The notes under the pieces are model-generated. The model was not told the origin of the DNA. It did no database searches and was given only the letters and a program-made list of their open reading frames with translations. Below, in pieces: positions 48,818-58,907 of a DNA stretch of 64,000 bases. Position numbers and translations under genes: made by a program. The stretch's first letter is position 1. Each line of letters begins with the position of its first letter. Origin of the DNA: Peptoniphilus senegalensis JC140 (GTDB taxonomy: Bacteria > Bacillota > Clostridia > Tissierellales > Peptoniphilaceae); the NCBI RefSeq assembly GCF_000321025.1, contig NZ_HE610717.1, positions 99,010-163,009 of the forward strand, written 5' to 3'.

Positions 48818-49960
48818 TTATAATTTTTTATAAACTTCTCTTGTGAAGTCTGTTTTTATTTTTCCGGATTTTATATTATACAAATCACTTGCCAAGATTT
48901 CTTTATCAAGGATCTCTTTTGTGATCCCTGATGACTTGTCATAAAAGCTTTTAAAGGAATAAATTTTATTTTTATTTTTCGAATTTCTTAAAATTTCTAT
49001 TCCTCTTTCATCACAAGCAAGGATTCTTGTGTAGGGTTCAGCAAAGGACTCTTTGATTAAATCTTTTTTTATGTCTAGTAAAATTTCTAAGATAAGTCTT
49101 TTTATTCTTGACCTACTATGCCTTTTTGAGTGAACTTTTTCTATAAACTCTTCAAAGTTTTTGGAGTCTAAATTTTCTATAATCCTATTTTCTAGTCCCA
49201 CTTCATAGTCGAAGTAGTCAGTGAAATTTATTTTTTTTGCAATCATTTTGTATTTAAAGATTTCAAAATAATTTTCTAAATTATTTTCTGGGATTAGCTC
49301 ATAATTTGGAATGAATTTTTTTATATCCTTACCTTCATAAGCAAGTTTTCTTATTAGTGATGCAGGAGCAAATTCTCCAAGGGCAAAATCATCCTTGTGA
49401 TTTACATTTTTTCTTTTTATTGAGTGAGCTTGAATTTTAGAATTTAATTTTTTAAGACTTCTAATGTATTCAAGCCCAAGTATGTTATTTGGTCTTTTTA
49501 AAATTTCCTTTTCTTCTCGACTTAAAAAATCCATGGCAAGCTCACGAGCCTTTATATATGAATTGCCGTCAGCCAAATATTTTTTTATTTTATCATCATC
49601 TAAATTTCTCTTAATTTTTTCTGACAAGTTTTTTAAAATAGATGCATCATCTTCGCTTCCAAAGTAAAGTCTATCAATTATACCCATAGAATTTAAAATG
49701 GAAATGCCGCCACGAGCAAATATTTCTGCATTAGATGTTGCGTAGTGGAGGGGAAGCTCTAGAACGAGACTTGCACCATTATCTACTGCTAGTCGTGCCC
49801 TTTTAAATTTGTTTATTATGGCAGGTTCGCCTCTTTGTACAAAGTTGCCTGACATAATTACAAGGATATAATCGCTGTATTCATTTTTGATTTTTTGAAT
49901 TTGGTATGCGTGACCCTTATGGAAGGGATTGTATTCTGCAATTATAGATGCAATTTTCAT
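48818..49960 (-). CDS. tmcAL: tRNA(Met) cytidine acetate ligase
   Basis: 380 residues. Nucleotidyltransferase start MKIASIIAEYNPFHKGHAYQ (HxGH motif), IMSGNFVQRGEPAI and VLELPLHYATSNAE. Makes N4-acetylcytidine at the wobble base of elongator tRNA-Met using acetate and ATP. It is divergent from acetate kinase, a suggestive neighbour because both use acetate. Confidence 0.9.
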   Translation of the reverse strand: MKIASIIAEYNPFHKGHAYQIQKIKNEYSDYILVIMSGNFVQRGEPAIINKFKRARLAVDNGASLVLELPLHYATSNAEIFARGGISILNSMGIIDRLYFGSEDDASILKNLSEKIKRNLDDDKIKKYLADGNSYIKARELAMDFLSREEKEILKRPNNILGLEYIRSLKKLNSKIQAHSIKRKNVNHKDDFALGEFAPASLIRKLAYEGKDIKKFIPNYELIPENNLENYFEIFKYKMIAKKINFTDYFDYEVGLENRIIENLDSKNFEEFIEKVHSKRHSRSRIKRLILEILLDIKKDLIKESFAEPYTRILACDERGIEILRNSKNKNKIYSFKSFYDKSSGITKEILDKEILASDLYNIKSGKIKTDFTREVYKKL

Positions 49961-50061
49961 ATTTTAAATCTCCAATTATTGACTAATGCCTACTTCTGTT
50001 ATAAACTAATTATTAGTTATTATACTATATTTAATAAATTAAAAAAATACGAGGAGGAAAT

Positions 50062-51258
50062 ATGAAGATATTAGTAATTAATTGCGGATCTTCTTCTCTT
50101 AAATATCAACTTATTGATATGGAAACTGAAGAATTGATGGCAAAGGGTTTAGTTGAAAGAATTGGAATTGAAGGTTCCAGAATTAAACACGAAACAATAG
50201 GAAAGGAAAAGAAAACTATTGAAACTCCAATGCAAGATCATAAGAGAGCTCTTGAACTTGTAATGGAATCCCTAACAAATGAAGAATACGGCACAATTAA
50301 ATCTCTTGATGAAATTGATGCAGTAGGCCACAGAGTTGTACACGGTGGCGAAGACTTCGCTCAATCTGTAGTTATCGACGAAAAAGTTTTAAAGGGAATT
50401 GAAGATAATGTTGAAATAGCTCCTCTTCACAATCCACCAAACATTATGGGAATCAAAGCCTGCCAAAGACTTCTTCCTAACGTAAAACAAGTTGCAGTAT
50501 TTGATACAGCTTTCCATCAAACTATGCCAGCTGAAAGCTATATCTATGCACTACCATACGAGTATTATGAAAAATATAAAATTAGAAGATTTGGTTTCCA
50601 CGGAACTTCTCACAGATATATCACTAAGAGAGCTGCAGAAATGCTAGGAAAAGACCTTAACGAAGTAAACCTAATCACTTGTCACCTTGGCAATGGTTCA
50701 AGTATTTGTGCAGTTAAAAATGGTAAATCAATTGACACATCAATGGGATTCACTCCACTTGAAGGACTTGCAATGGGAACTAGATGTGGGGACTTGGACC
50801 CAGCTATTCTTCCATTTATTATGGAAAAAGAAAATCTTTCTGCGGAAGAACTTAACACTCTTATGAATAAAAAATCGGGGGTATTAGGAATTTCTGGAGT
50901 ATCAAGTGACTTTAGAGACATTGAAACAGCAAGAGATGAAGGAAATAAGAGAGCAAAACTTGCCCTTGATATTTTTGAAAAGAGAGTTCGTGGATACATT
51001 GGATCTTACATGACTGAACTTGACCATGTTGATGCAATTGTATTTACAGCAGGTGTTGGCGAAAACTCTGTTGAAATGAGAGAATCAATTGTAAATGGAT
51101 TAAAATCTCTTGGAATTAAGATTGACGCTGAAAGAAATAATGTAAGAGGAGAAGACAAACTTATTTCTGCTGACGATTCTTCTATCAAGATTTTTGTAAT
51201 TCCAACTAATGAAGAGCTTATGATTGCAAAGGATACATTAGAACTTGTTAACGCATAA
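50062..51258 (+). CDS. ackA: Acetate kinase
   Basis: 398 residues, family length. Motifs [30 protein letters not shown] and FTAGVGENS. Converts acetyl phosphate and ADP to acetate and ATP. No pta gene lies beside it. GAGGAGG precedes the ATG. Confidence 0.98.
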   Translation: MKILVINCGSSSLKYQLIDMETEELMAKGLVERIGIEGSRIKHETIGKEKKTIETPMQDHKRALELVMESLTNEEYGTIKSLDEIDAVGHRVVHGGEDFAQSVVIDEKVLKGIEDNVEIAPLHNPPNIMGIKACQRLLPNVKQVAVFDTAFHQTMPAESYIYALPYEYYEKYKIRRFGFHGTSHRYITKRAAEMLGKDLNEVNLITCHLGNGSSICAVKNGKSIDTSMGFTPLEGLAMGTRCGDLDPAILPFIMEKENLSAEELNTLMNKKSGVLGISGVSSDFRDIETARDEGNKRAKLALDIFEKRVRGYIGSYMTELDHVDAIVFTAGVGENSVEMRESIVNGLKSLGIKIDAERNNVRGEDKLISADDSSIKIFVIPTNEELMIAKDTLELVNA

Positions 51259-51273
51259 TTTTTGAGATTATTA

Positions 51274-51302
51274 TTGACATTTGAAAAATAAAAAGCTATA
51301 AT
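51274..51302 (+). promoter_or_regulatory. yceD-rpmF promoter
   Basis: A perfect consensus: TTGACA (51274-51279), 17 bases, TATAAT (51297-51302). Confidence 0.88.
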
Positions 51303-51330
51303 AATTTGTATGTATTTTTGAGGTGAGTAT

Positions 51331-51864
51331 ATGAAATTAGATCTTAGTACATTTTTATCATCTGATGATGTTAGGTTAGACTTTGAAGGTGAACTAAAGG
51401 AGAATGACACAGATTTTAATTTAGAAGATCTAAATCTCATCTATCCCATAGAGTACAATGGATATATTCATGATTTGACAGGGGAATTAGAACTTTGTCT
51501 AAATATTTCCTACAAATTCAATGCAAGATGTGATAGGTGCCTTAAAGAATTTGTAAATAAAAAAGAGACATCTTATCTTGCCTACAATTTTAAAGATACA
51601 AGTCTATATGATGAGGATTCTGTAGATGAATATTTTAAAATTGAAGATGATTCCATAAATCTTTCAGAGATAATCATCTCGCAAATTATTACTTCTATTA
51701 GTGGTAAAAATTTGTGTAGTGAAGATTGCAAGGGACTTTGCCCTCATTGTGGTAAAAACTTAAATGATGGACCTTGTGATTGCGAAGAAGAAGAGTCTAT
51801 GGAAGAGGCAATGGATCCAAGATTTGGAAAGTTATTAGATTTATTTAAAGATGAGGAGGTGTAA
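51331..51864 (+). CDS. YceD/DUF177 family protein
   Basis: 177 residues. Cysteines in CDRCLKEF and C-terminal [16 protein letters not shown] match the DUF177 pattern. Linked to 23S rRNA accumulation in bacteria and plants. Two bases before rpmF, its usual partner. GAGGTGAG precedes the ATG. Confidence 0.92.
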   Translation: MKLDLSTFLSSDDVRLDFEGELKENDTDFNLEDLNLIYPIEYNGYIHDLTGELELCLNISYKFNARCDRCLKEFVNKKETSYLAYNFKDTSLYDEDSVDEYFKIEDDSINLSEIIISQIITSISGKNLCSEDCKGLCPHCGKNLNDGPCDCEEEESMEEAMDPRFGKLLDLFKDEEV

Positions 51865-51866
51865 AA

Positions 51867-52049
51867 ATGGCCGTACCTAAGAGAAAAACTTCAAAACAAA
51901 GAAAGAACAAGAGAAGAGCATCTTCTTACAGATTAAATAAAGCAACAGTAGTTGAATGTCCTAACTGCCATGAAATGAAATTACCTCATAGAGTTTGTCC
52001 TTCTTGTGGACACTATGCAGGCAAAGAAATTGTTGCAGAAGCTGAATAA
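51867..52049 (+). CDS. rpmF: 50S ribosomal protein L32
   Basis: 60 residues: [17 protein letters not shown] and a complete zinc ribbon with two CxxC pairs ([18 protein letters not shown]). This is the four-cysteine, zinc-binding form. GAGGAGG overlaps the yceD end. Confidence 0.97.
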   Translation: MAVPKRKTSKQRKNKRRASSYRLNKATVVECPNCHEMKLPHRVCPSCGHYAGKEIVAEAE

Positions 52050-52052
52050 TAA

Positions 52053-52079
52053 AGTGAGACTTAGGTCTCGCTTTTTTTA
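52053..52079 (+). terminator. rpmF terminator
   Basis: AGTGAGAC-TTAG-GTCTCGCT with one G-T pair, then T7. Confidence 0.85.
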
Positions 52080-52090
52080 TGCAATTTTTG

Positions 52091-52138
52091 ACTCTATAAT
52101 ATTTTAGTTTATTCTAAAATTATTATAGAGTTTTTTTA
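52091..52138 (+). terminator. Second hairpin downstream of rpmF
   Basis: ACTCTATAATA pairs with TATTATAGAGT across an AT-rich loop, followed by T7. A backup terminator. Confidence 0.65.
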
Positions 52139-52215
52139 TAAGAGAATTTATTTTTTAAAAGTGAGTTAAAGTTAAACTATAATAAAATTTAATTTTTAAA
52201 TATATGATAAACTTG

Positions 52216-52224
52216 TGCTATAAT
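52216..52224 (+). promoter_or_regulatory. Extended -10 of the NusG-domain-II gene
   Basis: TGCTATAAT ends six bases before the ATG at 52231, so the transcription start should fall on or next to that ATG. No ribosome site is visible upstream of either possible ATG, which suggests a leaderless message. Confidence 0.5.
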
Positions 52225-52230
52225 GAACTT

Positions 52231-52626
52231 ATGGAAAAGTTAAAAAAAGCAGATATTTTGGTAATTGTATTAATAGTAATTGCTTCATTTTTGATTTATT
52301 TTTTTACGAATAAATTGCCCAAAGATGATGAAAGTCTTGCAAAAAATGTTGTTATTACTGTAGATGGAAAAATTTATAAAGAGATCCAATTAACTAAAGA
52401 TACAGATGAAAAAATTGATATAAATACGAATTATGGCAAGAATGAAGTTGTAATTAAAAATGGAGAAGTGCATATGCACGAGTCTAATTGCAAGGATAAA
52501 ATTTGCATAAAAATGGGAAAAATTTCTATTCCTGGGGATTCAATTATATGCCTACCCAATAGATTAATGGTAAAAATTGTCTCCGATGATAAAAATGACA
52601 ATAGATTGGACATGATAATAAAATGA
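52231..52626 (+). CDS. NusG domain II-containing membrane-anchored protein
   Basis: 131 residues from the ATG at 52231. One membrane anchor (ILVIVLIVIASFLIYFF), then a small extracellular domain of the NusG_II type with MHESNCKDKICIKMGKI, two cysteines that may pair, and IICLPNRLMVKIV. Usually encoded beside a Gx transporter, as here (four-base overlap). Function unknown, perhaps redox or FMN-related processing at the membrane. An in-frame ATG at 52204 lies upstream of the -10 and is rejected. Confidence 0.8.
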   Translation: MEKLKKADILVIVLIVIASFLIYFFTNKLPKDDESLAKNVVITVDGKIYKEIQLTKDTDEKIDINTNYGKNEVVIKNGEVHMHESNCKDKICIKMGKISIPGDSIICLPNRLMVKIVSDDKNDNRLDMIIK

Positions 52627-53132
52627 GAAAGAATAGAAAATTGATTTATTTGTCTCTACTCAGTTCCATAGGAATTGTATTAGGACTTTTTGAAAGTGTA
52701 ATACCTCTTCCGATTGCGATTCCTGGTGCTAGGTTGGGACTATCAAATATAGTTGTTCTTGTGTGCATAGTTTCTATTGGATATAAAGAAGGTTTTTTTG
52801 TATCTATATTTAAAACTGTAATCTTGGCTCTTGTCACTGGCGCAGTTTCAAGTTTCTTCTTTTCTATGGGTGGAGCAATTTTAAGCTCTCTCGCCATGAT
52901 TCTTTCTCACAAGTTTTTAAAAAAGTATTTGTCTTTAATTGGAATTAGTGAGATTGGATCATTTTTTCACAACTTAGGTCAAGTTTTAGTGGCATCCTAT
53001 ATTATGAAGACTACTGCCATACTTGCTTATCTACCCTTACTTGTAATTTTAGGTATTTTCACAGGTTTTTTTGTTGGTCTTACTTCAATCTACGTAGTGG
53101 ATAATACAAATATTTCAAAAGAGAGAGGTTGA
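52623..53132 (+). CDS. Gx transporter family membrane protein
   Basis: 169 residues, about five membrane helices. IPGARLGLSNIVVLVCI and GAVSSFFFSMGGAILSSL match the Gx transporter family, once annotated as heptaprenyl diphosphate synthase component I and related to ECF S-components. Substrate unknown. ATGA overlap with the NusG_II gene; one base before maf. Confidence 0.85.
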   Translation: MRKNRKLIYLSLLSSIGIVLGLFESVIPLPIAIPGARLGLSNIVVLVCIVSIGYKEGFFVSIFKTVILALVTGAVSSFFFSMGGAILSSLAMILSHKFLKKYLSLIGISEIGSFFHNLGQVLVASYIMKTTAILAYLPLLVILGIFTGFFVGLTSIYVVDNTNISKERG

Positions 53133-53133
53133 A

Positions 53134-53709
53134 ATGGAAAAAATTATTTTGGCATCAAATTCTCCGAGAAGGAGAGAGATTTTAGGAAACTTTATAGACT
53201 TTAATGTAATCTCTAAGGAAATGCAAGAAATAAAAGATGACTCTTTTTCTCCTTGGACTACTGTAACTGCTCTTGCTTTTGAAAAGGGAATTGAAGTTGC
53301 AAAGGATTATGAAGACAAAATAGTTTTATCTGCAGATACCTTAGTTGAATTAGATGGAAAACTTCTTGGCAAACCTAAAAATCGTGAAGATGCAAGAGTT
53401 ATGATAAAGAGTTTAAGTGGGAAAACTCACAATGTTTATACAGGCTATGCAATTTTTAAACTGTCTAAAAAAATTAAATATGTAAGCTATGAGAAATCCA
53501 GTGTCAGATTTTATGATTTAAGTGATGATGAAATTGAAAAATATTTAGACACTGATGAGTACAAGGACAAGGCTGGGGCCTATGGAATTCAGGGTAAGGG
53601 CTCACTTTTAGTTGAAAAAATTGAAGGCGACTTCTTTAATATTGTTGGTTTTCCAATTGGCAAGATAAATAGAGATTTAATGAAGTTATTTGGCTTTAGC
53701 TTATGGTGA
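53134..53709 (+). CDS. maf: Maf-like nucleoside triphosphate pyrophosphatase
   Basis: 191 residues. ILASNSPRRREILGNF at the N-terminus, LSADTLVELDGKLLGKP and KAGAYGIQGKGSLLVEKIEGDF. Hydrolyses dTTP/UTP or modified nucleotides. Neighbour of radC as in many Firmicutes; its end lies four bases before the radC ATG. Confidence 0.94.
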   Translation: MEKIILASNSPRRREILGNFIDFNVISKEMQEIKDDSFSPWTTVTALAFEKGIEVAKDYEDKIVLSADTLVELDGKLLGKPKNREDARVMIKSLSGKTHNVYTGYAIFKLSKKIKYVSYEKSSVRFYDLSDDEIEKYLDTDEYKDKAGAYGIQGKGSLLVEKIEGDFFNIVGFPIGKINRDLMKLFGFSLW

Positions 53710-53713
53710 TTTT

Positions 53714-54433
53714 ATGAAAGAGAGAGAAATTGAAAAATATACAATTAAGGAGATGCCTGAAGATGAGAGACCTCAGGAGAAACTTTTAAAGTTTGGTCCC
53801 ACTTATCTTTCCAACGCTGAGCTTCTTGCCTTAATTATTAGGACTGGCTCGACTTGTGGAGATTCAGCGATTGATATAGCTAATAAAGTTCTTAAAAGTT
53901 TAAAATCAGAAAATGATAGAGATGGATTAAATAGTCTTAAAAATGCAAATTTTTCAAATCTTATGAAAGTTGATGGTATAGGAGAAGCTAAGGCGGCTAT
54001 GATTATTGCCGCTGTACAACTTGGGTTGCGACTTTCTGTAAGTTCTTATGATTCTAAAATTAGAGTTACATCTCCCTCTATTGCTGCAAATTACGTTTTA
54101 AGTGATATGAGCATACTGGAAGAAGAACATTTTAGAATTATTACTCTTAATACAAAAAAGGAAATTAATTTTGTGAGAGAAATTTCAAAAGGAACTATTA
54201 ATATGACTTTAGTCCATGCGAGGGAAGTTTTTAGAACAGCAATCTCAGATAATGCCCATAGCATTATTTTATTACATAATCATCCTACAGGCGACCCTCG
54301 TCCTTCAAAGGATGACATTGAACTTACAAATGATCTCGTGGAAGCATCAAAGATTGTTGGGATTGATATATTAGATCACATAATTATTGGAGACAATAAG
54401 TATTTTAGTTTTTTAGAGGAAGGACTTTTATAA
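53714..54433 (+). CDS. radC: RadC family JAB-domain protein
   Basis: 239 residues. N-terminal helix-hairpin-helix region (KVDGIGEAKAAMI) and a JAB metalloprotease-like domain with HNHPTGDPRPSKDD. Historically a DNA repair protein; the real role is unclear. I use ATG 53714 behind GGTGA; an upstream in-frame ATG would overlap maf by 20 bases. Confidence 0.93.
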   Translation: MKEREIEKYTIKEMPEDERPQEKLLKFGPTYLSNAELLALIIRTGSTCGDSAIDIANKVLKSLKSENDRDGLNSLKNANFSNLMKVDGIGEAKAAMIIAAVQLGLRLSVSSYDSKIRVTSPSIAANYVLSDMSILEEEHFRIITLNTKKEINFVREISKGTINMTLVHAREVFRTAISDNAHSIILLHNHPTGDPRPSKDDIELTNDLVEASKIVGIDILDHIIIGDNKYFSFLEEGLL

Positions 54434-54442
54434 GGAGGTTTT

Positions 54443-54991
54443 ATGAGAATTTGTGCTCTTGGAGACTCCATATTTGAAGGATATTTGGCAGGAGGAAAGT
54501 CTCTAATTTATTATTTGTTGGGAAAAGGTTATGATATTGACAACTATGGGGTTAATGGTCTGACAACAGATGAACTTTTATATGCCATAAATAATTTAAT
54601 TACTTATGATTTATATTTTCTTCTCATTGGTTTAAATGATTTTTATAATGGGAAATCTCTAGACTATGTCATGAAAAATATAAATAAAATTCTTGAAAAA
54701 TTAAAGAGTTTAGGTGGGAAAATCATTGTTATGACACCTTACCCAACATCCCTCAAAAATTTAGACGAAGCTTATGAAAGCTTTATTAATTTTAATTCAG
54801 TTAACAAAAATATTGAAAATTTAGATAAAATTTTAAAAGAAAACGCCAAAGATTATGAAGTTATTTCATTTTATGATTATGCCAAAGAAAATTACATTGA
54901 AGATGACTTAATTGACGGAATTCATCCCAACGAAAAACTCCATGAGAAATTGGCAGTATTTGTAGAGGAAAAGTTAAATGGATATATTTGA
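54443..54991 (+). CDS. SGNH/GDSL hydrolase
   Basis: 182 residues. Block I CALGDSIFEGYLAGG (Ser9), block III LLIGLNDFYNG, block V DGIHPNEKLHEKL (Asp and His). No signal peptide, so a cytoplasmic esterase or lipase-like enzyme with unknown substrate. AGGAGG precedes the ATG; overlaps the next gene by 14 bases. Confidence 0.88.
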   Translation: MRICALGDSIFEGYLAGGKSLIYYLLGKGYDIDNYGVNGLTTDELLYAINNLITYDLYFLLIGLNDFYNGKSLDYVMKNINKILEKLKSLGGKIIVMTPYPTSLKNLDEAYESFINFNSVNKNIENLDKILKENAKDYEVISFYDYAKENYIEDDLIDGIHPNEKLHEKLAVFVEEKLNGYI

Positions 54992-56126
54992 TGTATTGAG
55001 CAAAAAAATTGGCTATAGGAAGTTTTCAAATAGAGAGAAGATTTTATTTGTTATATTGATTTTATTATTTTTAGAATTCTTATTTTATAATTTTTTGATA
55101 AAGAGTGAGTCACAAAAAGTTTCTGAAGTTGAATTTAATGAAGGAATCGGAAGCGAAGATATTTCTTATGAATATAAGGGTCTTGAGAATTTTTCAAAGG
55201 AAAATATAGATAAGATTGCTCTTGAGAATAATTTGAACAGGGATAACTTTACAAAGGAAGGTCAGACAGACCTTGAGACGCTTTCTATATCTGGAAAGAT
55301 TAATAATAGTGAGATTAATAAGATTTCGACTCTCATAAATTATTATGGCTATTCTAATATTGAGTTAAATAGGAGTGACGAAAATACTTTTACATATAGT
55401 CTGAAGGCAGAAAAGCCATCTACTGCAATATATTATTCTGACTTAAAGCGTGCTTATTTCAATGAAAGTGCAGGCAGTGAGAAAAAAATCGAAGAAGAAA
55501 GTAAGAAAGAAGAAACAAATTCAGATAAGGTTCTTTCTAGTAAGGCAGAGGAAATAAAAAACACTAAAGCTAAAGAAATAGAAAATACTAAGACAAAAAA
55601 TATAGTTAAAGATAGCCTAACAGAAAAAGTTAAGGAAGAAGATAATCTAAATACTGACAATACAATAAAGGGTTACGAAGAAAAATTATCCTATTTTAAT
55701 GGTAACATTGATAAGAGTAAGGATGAAAATATTTCTCCTAGTTTATTTGAAAAAATTGATAAGGAAAAATTTATGAGTTACAAGTTTATCGTGGACAGTA
55801 ATGTTAAGACAAGTTTTTATAGTGAATCTGGAATTACTTCTTTTTTTGTAAAGGCTAATGATATCTATGACCTTGTGAAATTGGGTGTGGAAAAACACTG
55901 CGATGGCATTTCTCTTTCACTATTATTCCCCTATGATTCTTGCAAGGAAATTGGAATTATAAATATTTCTGGCGACAAAATTCCCTTTACAGGAAAAGTT
56001 TATCAAGGGGAATGGTTTAGAATAAATTTATTCGCAGAAGATATTAGTTACATTTATTTTTTGCCACAAAATAATGAAGATTTATTCTTTTTTGTAAAAG
56101 AAGTTGAATATAATGAAGAAATTTAA
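54978..56126 (+). CDS. PilO-like membrane-anchored protein of a minor-pilin operon
   Basis: 382 residues. One helix at about 23-43 (KILFVILILLFLEFLFYNFL), then a coiled, periplasm-facing-type segment, a low-complexity K/E/N/T linker (about 170-240) and a C-terminal globular region. Topology and position before prepilins suggest a PilO-like assembly protein, but similarity is weak by eye. Overlaps the SGNH gene and the next prepilin gene. Confidence 0.5.
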   Translation: MDIFDVLSKKIGYRKFSNREKILFVILILLFLEFLFYNFLIKSESQKVSEVEFNEGIGSEDISYEYKGLENFSKENIDKIALENNLNRDNFTKEGQTDLETLSISGKINNSEINKISTLINYYGYSNIELNRSDENTFTYSLKAEKPSTAIYYSDLKRAYFNESAGSEKKIEEESKKEETNSDKVLSSKAEEIKNTKAKEIENTKTKNIVKDSLTEKVKEEDNLNTDNTIKGYEEKLSYFNGNIDKSKDENISPSLFEKIDKEKFMSYKFIVDSNVKTSFYSESGITSFFVKANDIYDLVKLGVEKHCDGISLSLLFPYDSCKEIGIINISGDKIPFTGKVYQGEWFRINLFAEDISYIYFLPQNNEDLFFFVKEVEYNEEI

Positions 56127-56556
56127 AGCTTTTACTCTTATTGAACTAATAATAACTATAGGAATTACACTGATTATTTTGTCAATAGGTATGCTTAACT
56201 TTAATGTTCGAGATAAAATTGAAGCTAAGGAGCAAATAAGGACTCTGGCTATTGATATTAAATTTGCAAAAAATTATGCTCAAGTAAATAATTGTAGGAC
56301 TAATGTAAAAATAAAAGATGATGGCTATGTTTTGGATTTTGCTGGAAAGACTAAAAGTATAAAATTTAATAAGTTACTTAAACTCAAGTCAACAAATGTA
56401 AGAGACATTAAGTTTACATCTGATGGTAAGCCATCTTATAGGGATAGCAATAACTCTGCAGGCACGATTATTTACACTATAGGGGACAAGAAACCAATTA
56501 AAATAACAGTAGAGCCTGTCACTGGCAAGGTGAATTATTATGAAGTTGAAAAGTAA
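56113..56556 (+). CDS. Prepilin-like protein (GspH/ComGD type)
   Basis: 147 residues. Class III signal KKFKAFTLIELIITIGITLI: short basic leader, cleavage before FTLIE, Glu at +5, then a hydrophobic helix. The residue before the cut is Ala, less common than Gly. IKFAKNYAQVNNCRTNVKI recalls GspH/ComGD. Start at 56113; an in-frame TTG nine bases upstream is possible. Confidence 0.8.
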   Translation: MKKFKAFTLIELIITIGITLIILSIGMLNFNVRDKIEAKEQIRTLAIDIKFAKNYAQVNNCRTNVKIKDDGYVLDFAGKTKSIKFNKLLKLKSTNVRDIKFTSDGKPSYRDSNNSAGTIIYTIGDKKPIKITVEPVTGKVNYYEVEK

Positions 56557-56914
56557 AAATCGTGGACAGTTGATGCTTGAAGTTTTATTCTCTATAGCGA
56601 TTATTGGACTTATTGCATCTGTGATTATGCCAAATATTATCACACTTTTAGAAAATCAAAATCATATTAAAGAAAGAGAAGAACTCATTTATTCTATAAA
56701 TTCAAAAATGGAAGAGATAATTGGCGAAACTTATAACAAAAAGGATTTCAATTTTGATGGAATAGAAGATGAGAATGAAAATTTTGAAATCAATGTTACA
56801 AAAAATAGTGATGGGAATTTAGAACATGTAATTGTAAGTGGAAAGAGGCGCGATAGTGATGAAGAAATTAAACTTGAAGTTTACTTGCCGAAGGAAGGGT
56901 TATTCCCTAATTGA
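56540..56914 (+). CDS. Atypical prepilin-like protein
   Basis: 124 residues. KLKSKNRGQLMLEVLFSIAI: Gly then QLMLE with Glu at +5, followed by a membrane helix. Resembles GspI/PilV-type minor pilins although F at +1 is replaced by Q. AAGGTG precedes the ATG. Overlaps its neighbours on both sides. Confidence 0.7.
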   Translation: MKLKSKNRGQLMLEVLFSIAIIGLIASVIMPNIITLLENQNHIKEREELIYSINSKMEEIIGETYNKKDFNFDGIEDENENFEINVTKNSDGNLEHVIVSGKRRDSDEEIKLEVYLPKEGLFPN

Positions 56915-57365
56915 GCTTGTACTTTCCATTGCAATGTTATTAATTATTGCCATGGTTTTGACATCAATTCTCGGAATATCTCAAAAGGCTTTAAATAAAA
57001 CTTACAAAAATCAAAATATAAATTCAGATATGTCCTACGCAATTGATTACATAAAGGATGAAATAGAAAGTTCAGACTATTACACTTATATTGGTGGACA
57101 TATTTATTTTATAAAAAGAGTAGACAATAAATATGTTTATATAAACTACTTTAAAAATGAGAATAGACTCTATAGATATGCATCTGTAGAGGATGAGCTT
57201 AAAAAATTTGATAAATTGCCGAGAAATGGTAATAATCCTATGACAGAGGAAATTAAAGATTTTAAAATTTCAGATGATAGCGGTTATTTTAGCATTTATT
57301 TAAAGTACAATGACTTAGATAAAATAAATATTAAAGTAGCAAAGAGGATACAAATTTATGAATAG
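56859..57365 (+). CDS. Prepilin-like protein (GspJ/PilW type)
   Basis: 168 residues. Leader MKKLNLKFTCRRKG, then YSLIELVLSIAMLLIIAMVL with Glu at +5. The C-terminal domain resembles PilW/GspJ pseudopilins. ATG at 56859 fits the leader length better than an upstream ATG at 56838. Overlaps the next gene by eight bases. Confidence 0.78.
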   Translation: MKKLNLKFTCRRKGYSLIELVLSIAMLLIIAMVLTSILGISQKALNKTYKNQNINSDMSYAIDYIKDEIESSDYYTYIGGHIYFIKRVDNKYVYINYFKNENRLYRYASVEDELKKFDKLPRNGNNPMTEEIKDFKISDDSGYFSIYLKYNDLDKINIKVAKRIQIYE

Positions 57366-58323
57366 AAAAGAGAAAGGTTATATTTATATTTTTACAATTG
57401 TGTTAATTTCAATTTTGGCTCTTTTCTTTTATTTTATCTATTCATACACAACAAATAGAGCCTACATAAACTTTAATAAAGTTGAGAAAATTCAGTCAAA
57501 ATATGCAGCAGAATCTGTTTTAAATATGAAAATTTCTGAAGAAAGCTTTTATGAAGAGGTAGAAAATTTTATGTTTGCTTGGGAAAATACAAAAAATTTA
57601 AAGGTAAGTGCTAAGCCAAGTGATACTAAGGTTGAAAAACTTCAAATAAAAAAACTAGAGCTTAATGATAAAGAAAAATCAGAGGATTTAGTTGAATTAA
57701 TAACAGAAGTAAAATATAAGAATTCATTGGCAGCTGCAAGGATTAAGGCAAAGGCTATAAATAAAATTTATAAAGAGGAAGATGGTATTTTAAATTCAGG
57801 TAAACTTCCTAAAGATGATTTAGAATTAATTAGAAAATCCTTTGAAGAAAATAACTGGTCCATGAGTGGCAAAAAAGTTATAAATTTAGATGGAGATTTT
57901 ATTTATGGCATAAAGGGTTCTAAAAAATATATTTTTGAAGAAGTTGAAGAATTTGATGAAGAAAGTGGAGAATTAGTTAAAAAAAGAAATCCTCTTTATT
58001 CACTAGGAGATGTTGATGTAATAATACAAAAAAGTGGTACTCTAAACTTTGAATCGATAACAAAAAATCAAATTTTCATATTAAATGACAAAGTTTTGTT
58101 TAATGATAAAGTAATATCTGGTATAATTATTTTAAATAATAATGCACAAATTGTTAATAATGGCAAATTAGAGGGATATTTAATAGATTTATACGACAAA
58201 AATTCTGGTATAGACGTTGAATATCATCAACAAGTCTTAAAATATTTTGGTTTAGTGTTGCCTGATTATATAAAATTTCAGCCCATTTCACTTAACTATT
58301 ATGATTTAGAAGACAATACTTAA
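57358..58323 (+). CDS. PilX/GspK-like minor pilin candidate
   Basis: 321 residues. Short leader MNRKEKG, then [19 protein letters not shown]. The processed helix lacks Glu at +5, as in GspK, the tip subunit of type II secretion pseudopili. The large C-terminal domain includes [19 protein letters not shown], possibly a beta-rich region. Last gene of the pilin set, directly before efp. Confidence 0.6.
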   Translation: MNRKEKGYIYIFTIVLISILALFFYFIYSYTTNRAYINFNKVEKIQSKYAAESVLNMKISEESFYEEVENFMFAWENTKNLKVSAKPSDTKVEKLQIKKLELNDKEKSEDLVELITEVKYKNSLAAARIKAKAINKIYKEEDGILNSGKLPKDDLELIRKSFEENNWSMSGKKVINLDGDFIYGIKGSKKYIFEEVEEFDEESGELVKKRNPLYSLGDVDVIIQKSGTLNFESITKNQIFILNDKVLFNDKVISGIIILNNNAQIVNNGKLEGYLIDLYDKNSGIDVEYHQQVLKYFGLVLPDYIKFQPISLNYYDLEDNT

Positions 58324-58337
58324 TAATGGAGGAAAAT

Positions 58338-58895
58338 ATGATAACAGCAGGAGATTTAAGAAAAGGACTTACATTTGAATGGGACGGAGATGTTTGGGTT
58401 GTAATAGACTTTCAACATGTTAAACCAGGAAAAGGTGCAGCTTTTGTAAGAAGTAAAATTAAATCAGTACTTACTGGTGGAATCAAGGATACAACTTTTA
58501 ACCCATCAGAAAAATTTGAAAAAGTTGTAATTGAAAATAAAGAAATGCAATACTTGTATTCTGATGGAGAACTTTATTACTTCATGGATCAAGAAACTTA
58601 TGAACAAATTCCATTAGAAAAGAGCATGGTAGAAGATGCACTTAATTTTATGAAAGAAAATGATATGGCAACTATTAACTTCTATAAGGGTAAAGCTTTT
58701 AGAGTTACACCACAAAATTTTGTTGAATTAGAAGTTACTCAAACTGAACCAGGTGTCAAAGGAGATACATCAAGTGGTGGCTCTAAACCTGCTACTGTAG
58801 AAACAGGTTACACTCTTAATGTACCACTTTTCATTAATACAGGCGACATCATAAGAATTGACACAAGAGATGGCGAATACATGTCTAGAGTTTAA
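58338..58895 (+). CDS. efp: Elongation factor P
   Basis: 185 residues with the EF-P fold: [20 protein letters not shown], the loop [14 protein letters not shown] (Lys at the tip), and [18 protein letters not shown]. Relieves ribosome stalling at proline runs. Start at 58338 behind GGAGG; a 12-base longer frame begins inside the ribosome site. Confidence 0.97.
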   Translation: MITAGDLRKGLTFEWDGDVWVVIDFQHVKPGKGAAFVRSKIKSVLTGGIKDTTFNPSEKFEKVVIENKEMQYLYSDGELYYFMDQETYEQIPLEKSMVEDALNFMKENDMATINFYKGKAFRVTPQNFVELEVTQTEPGVKGDTSSGGSKPATVETGYTLNVPLFINTGDIIRIDTRDGEYMSRV

Positions 58896-58907
58896 TTTGG
58901 AGGAAAT

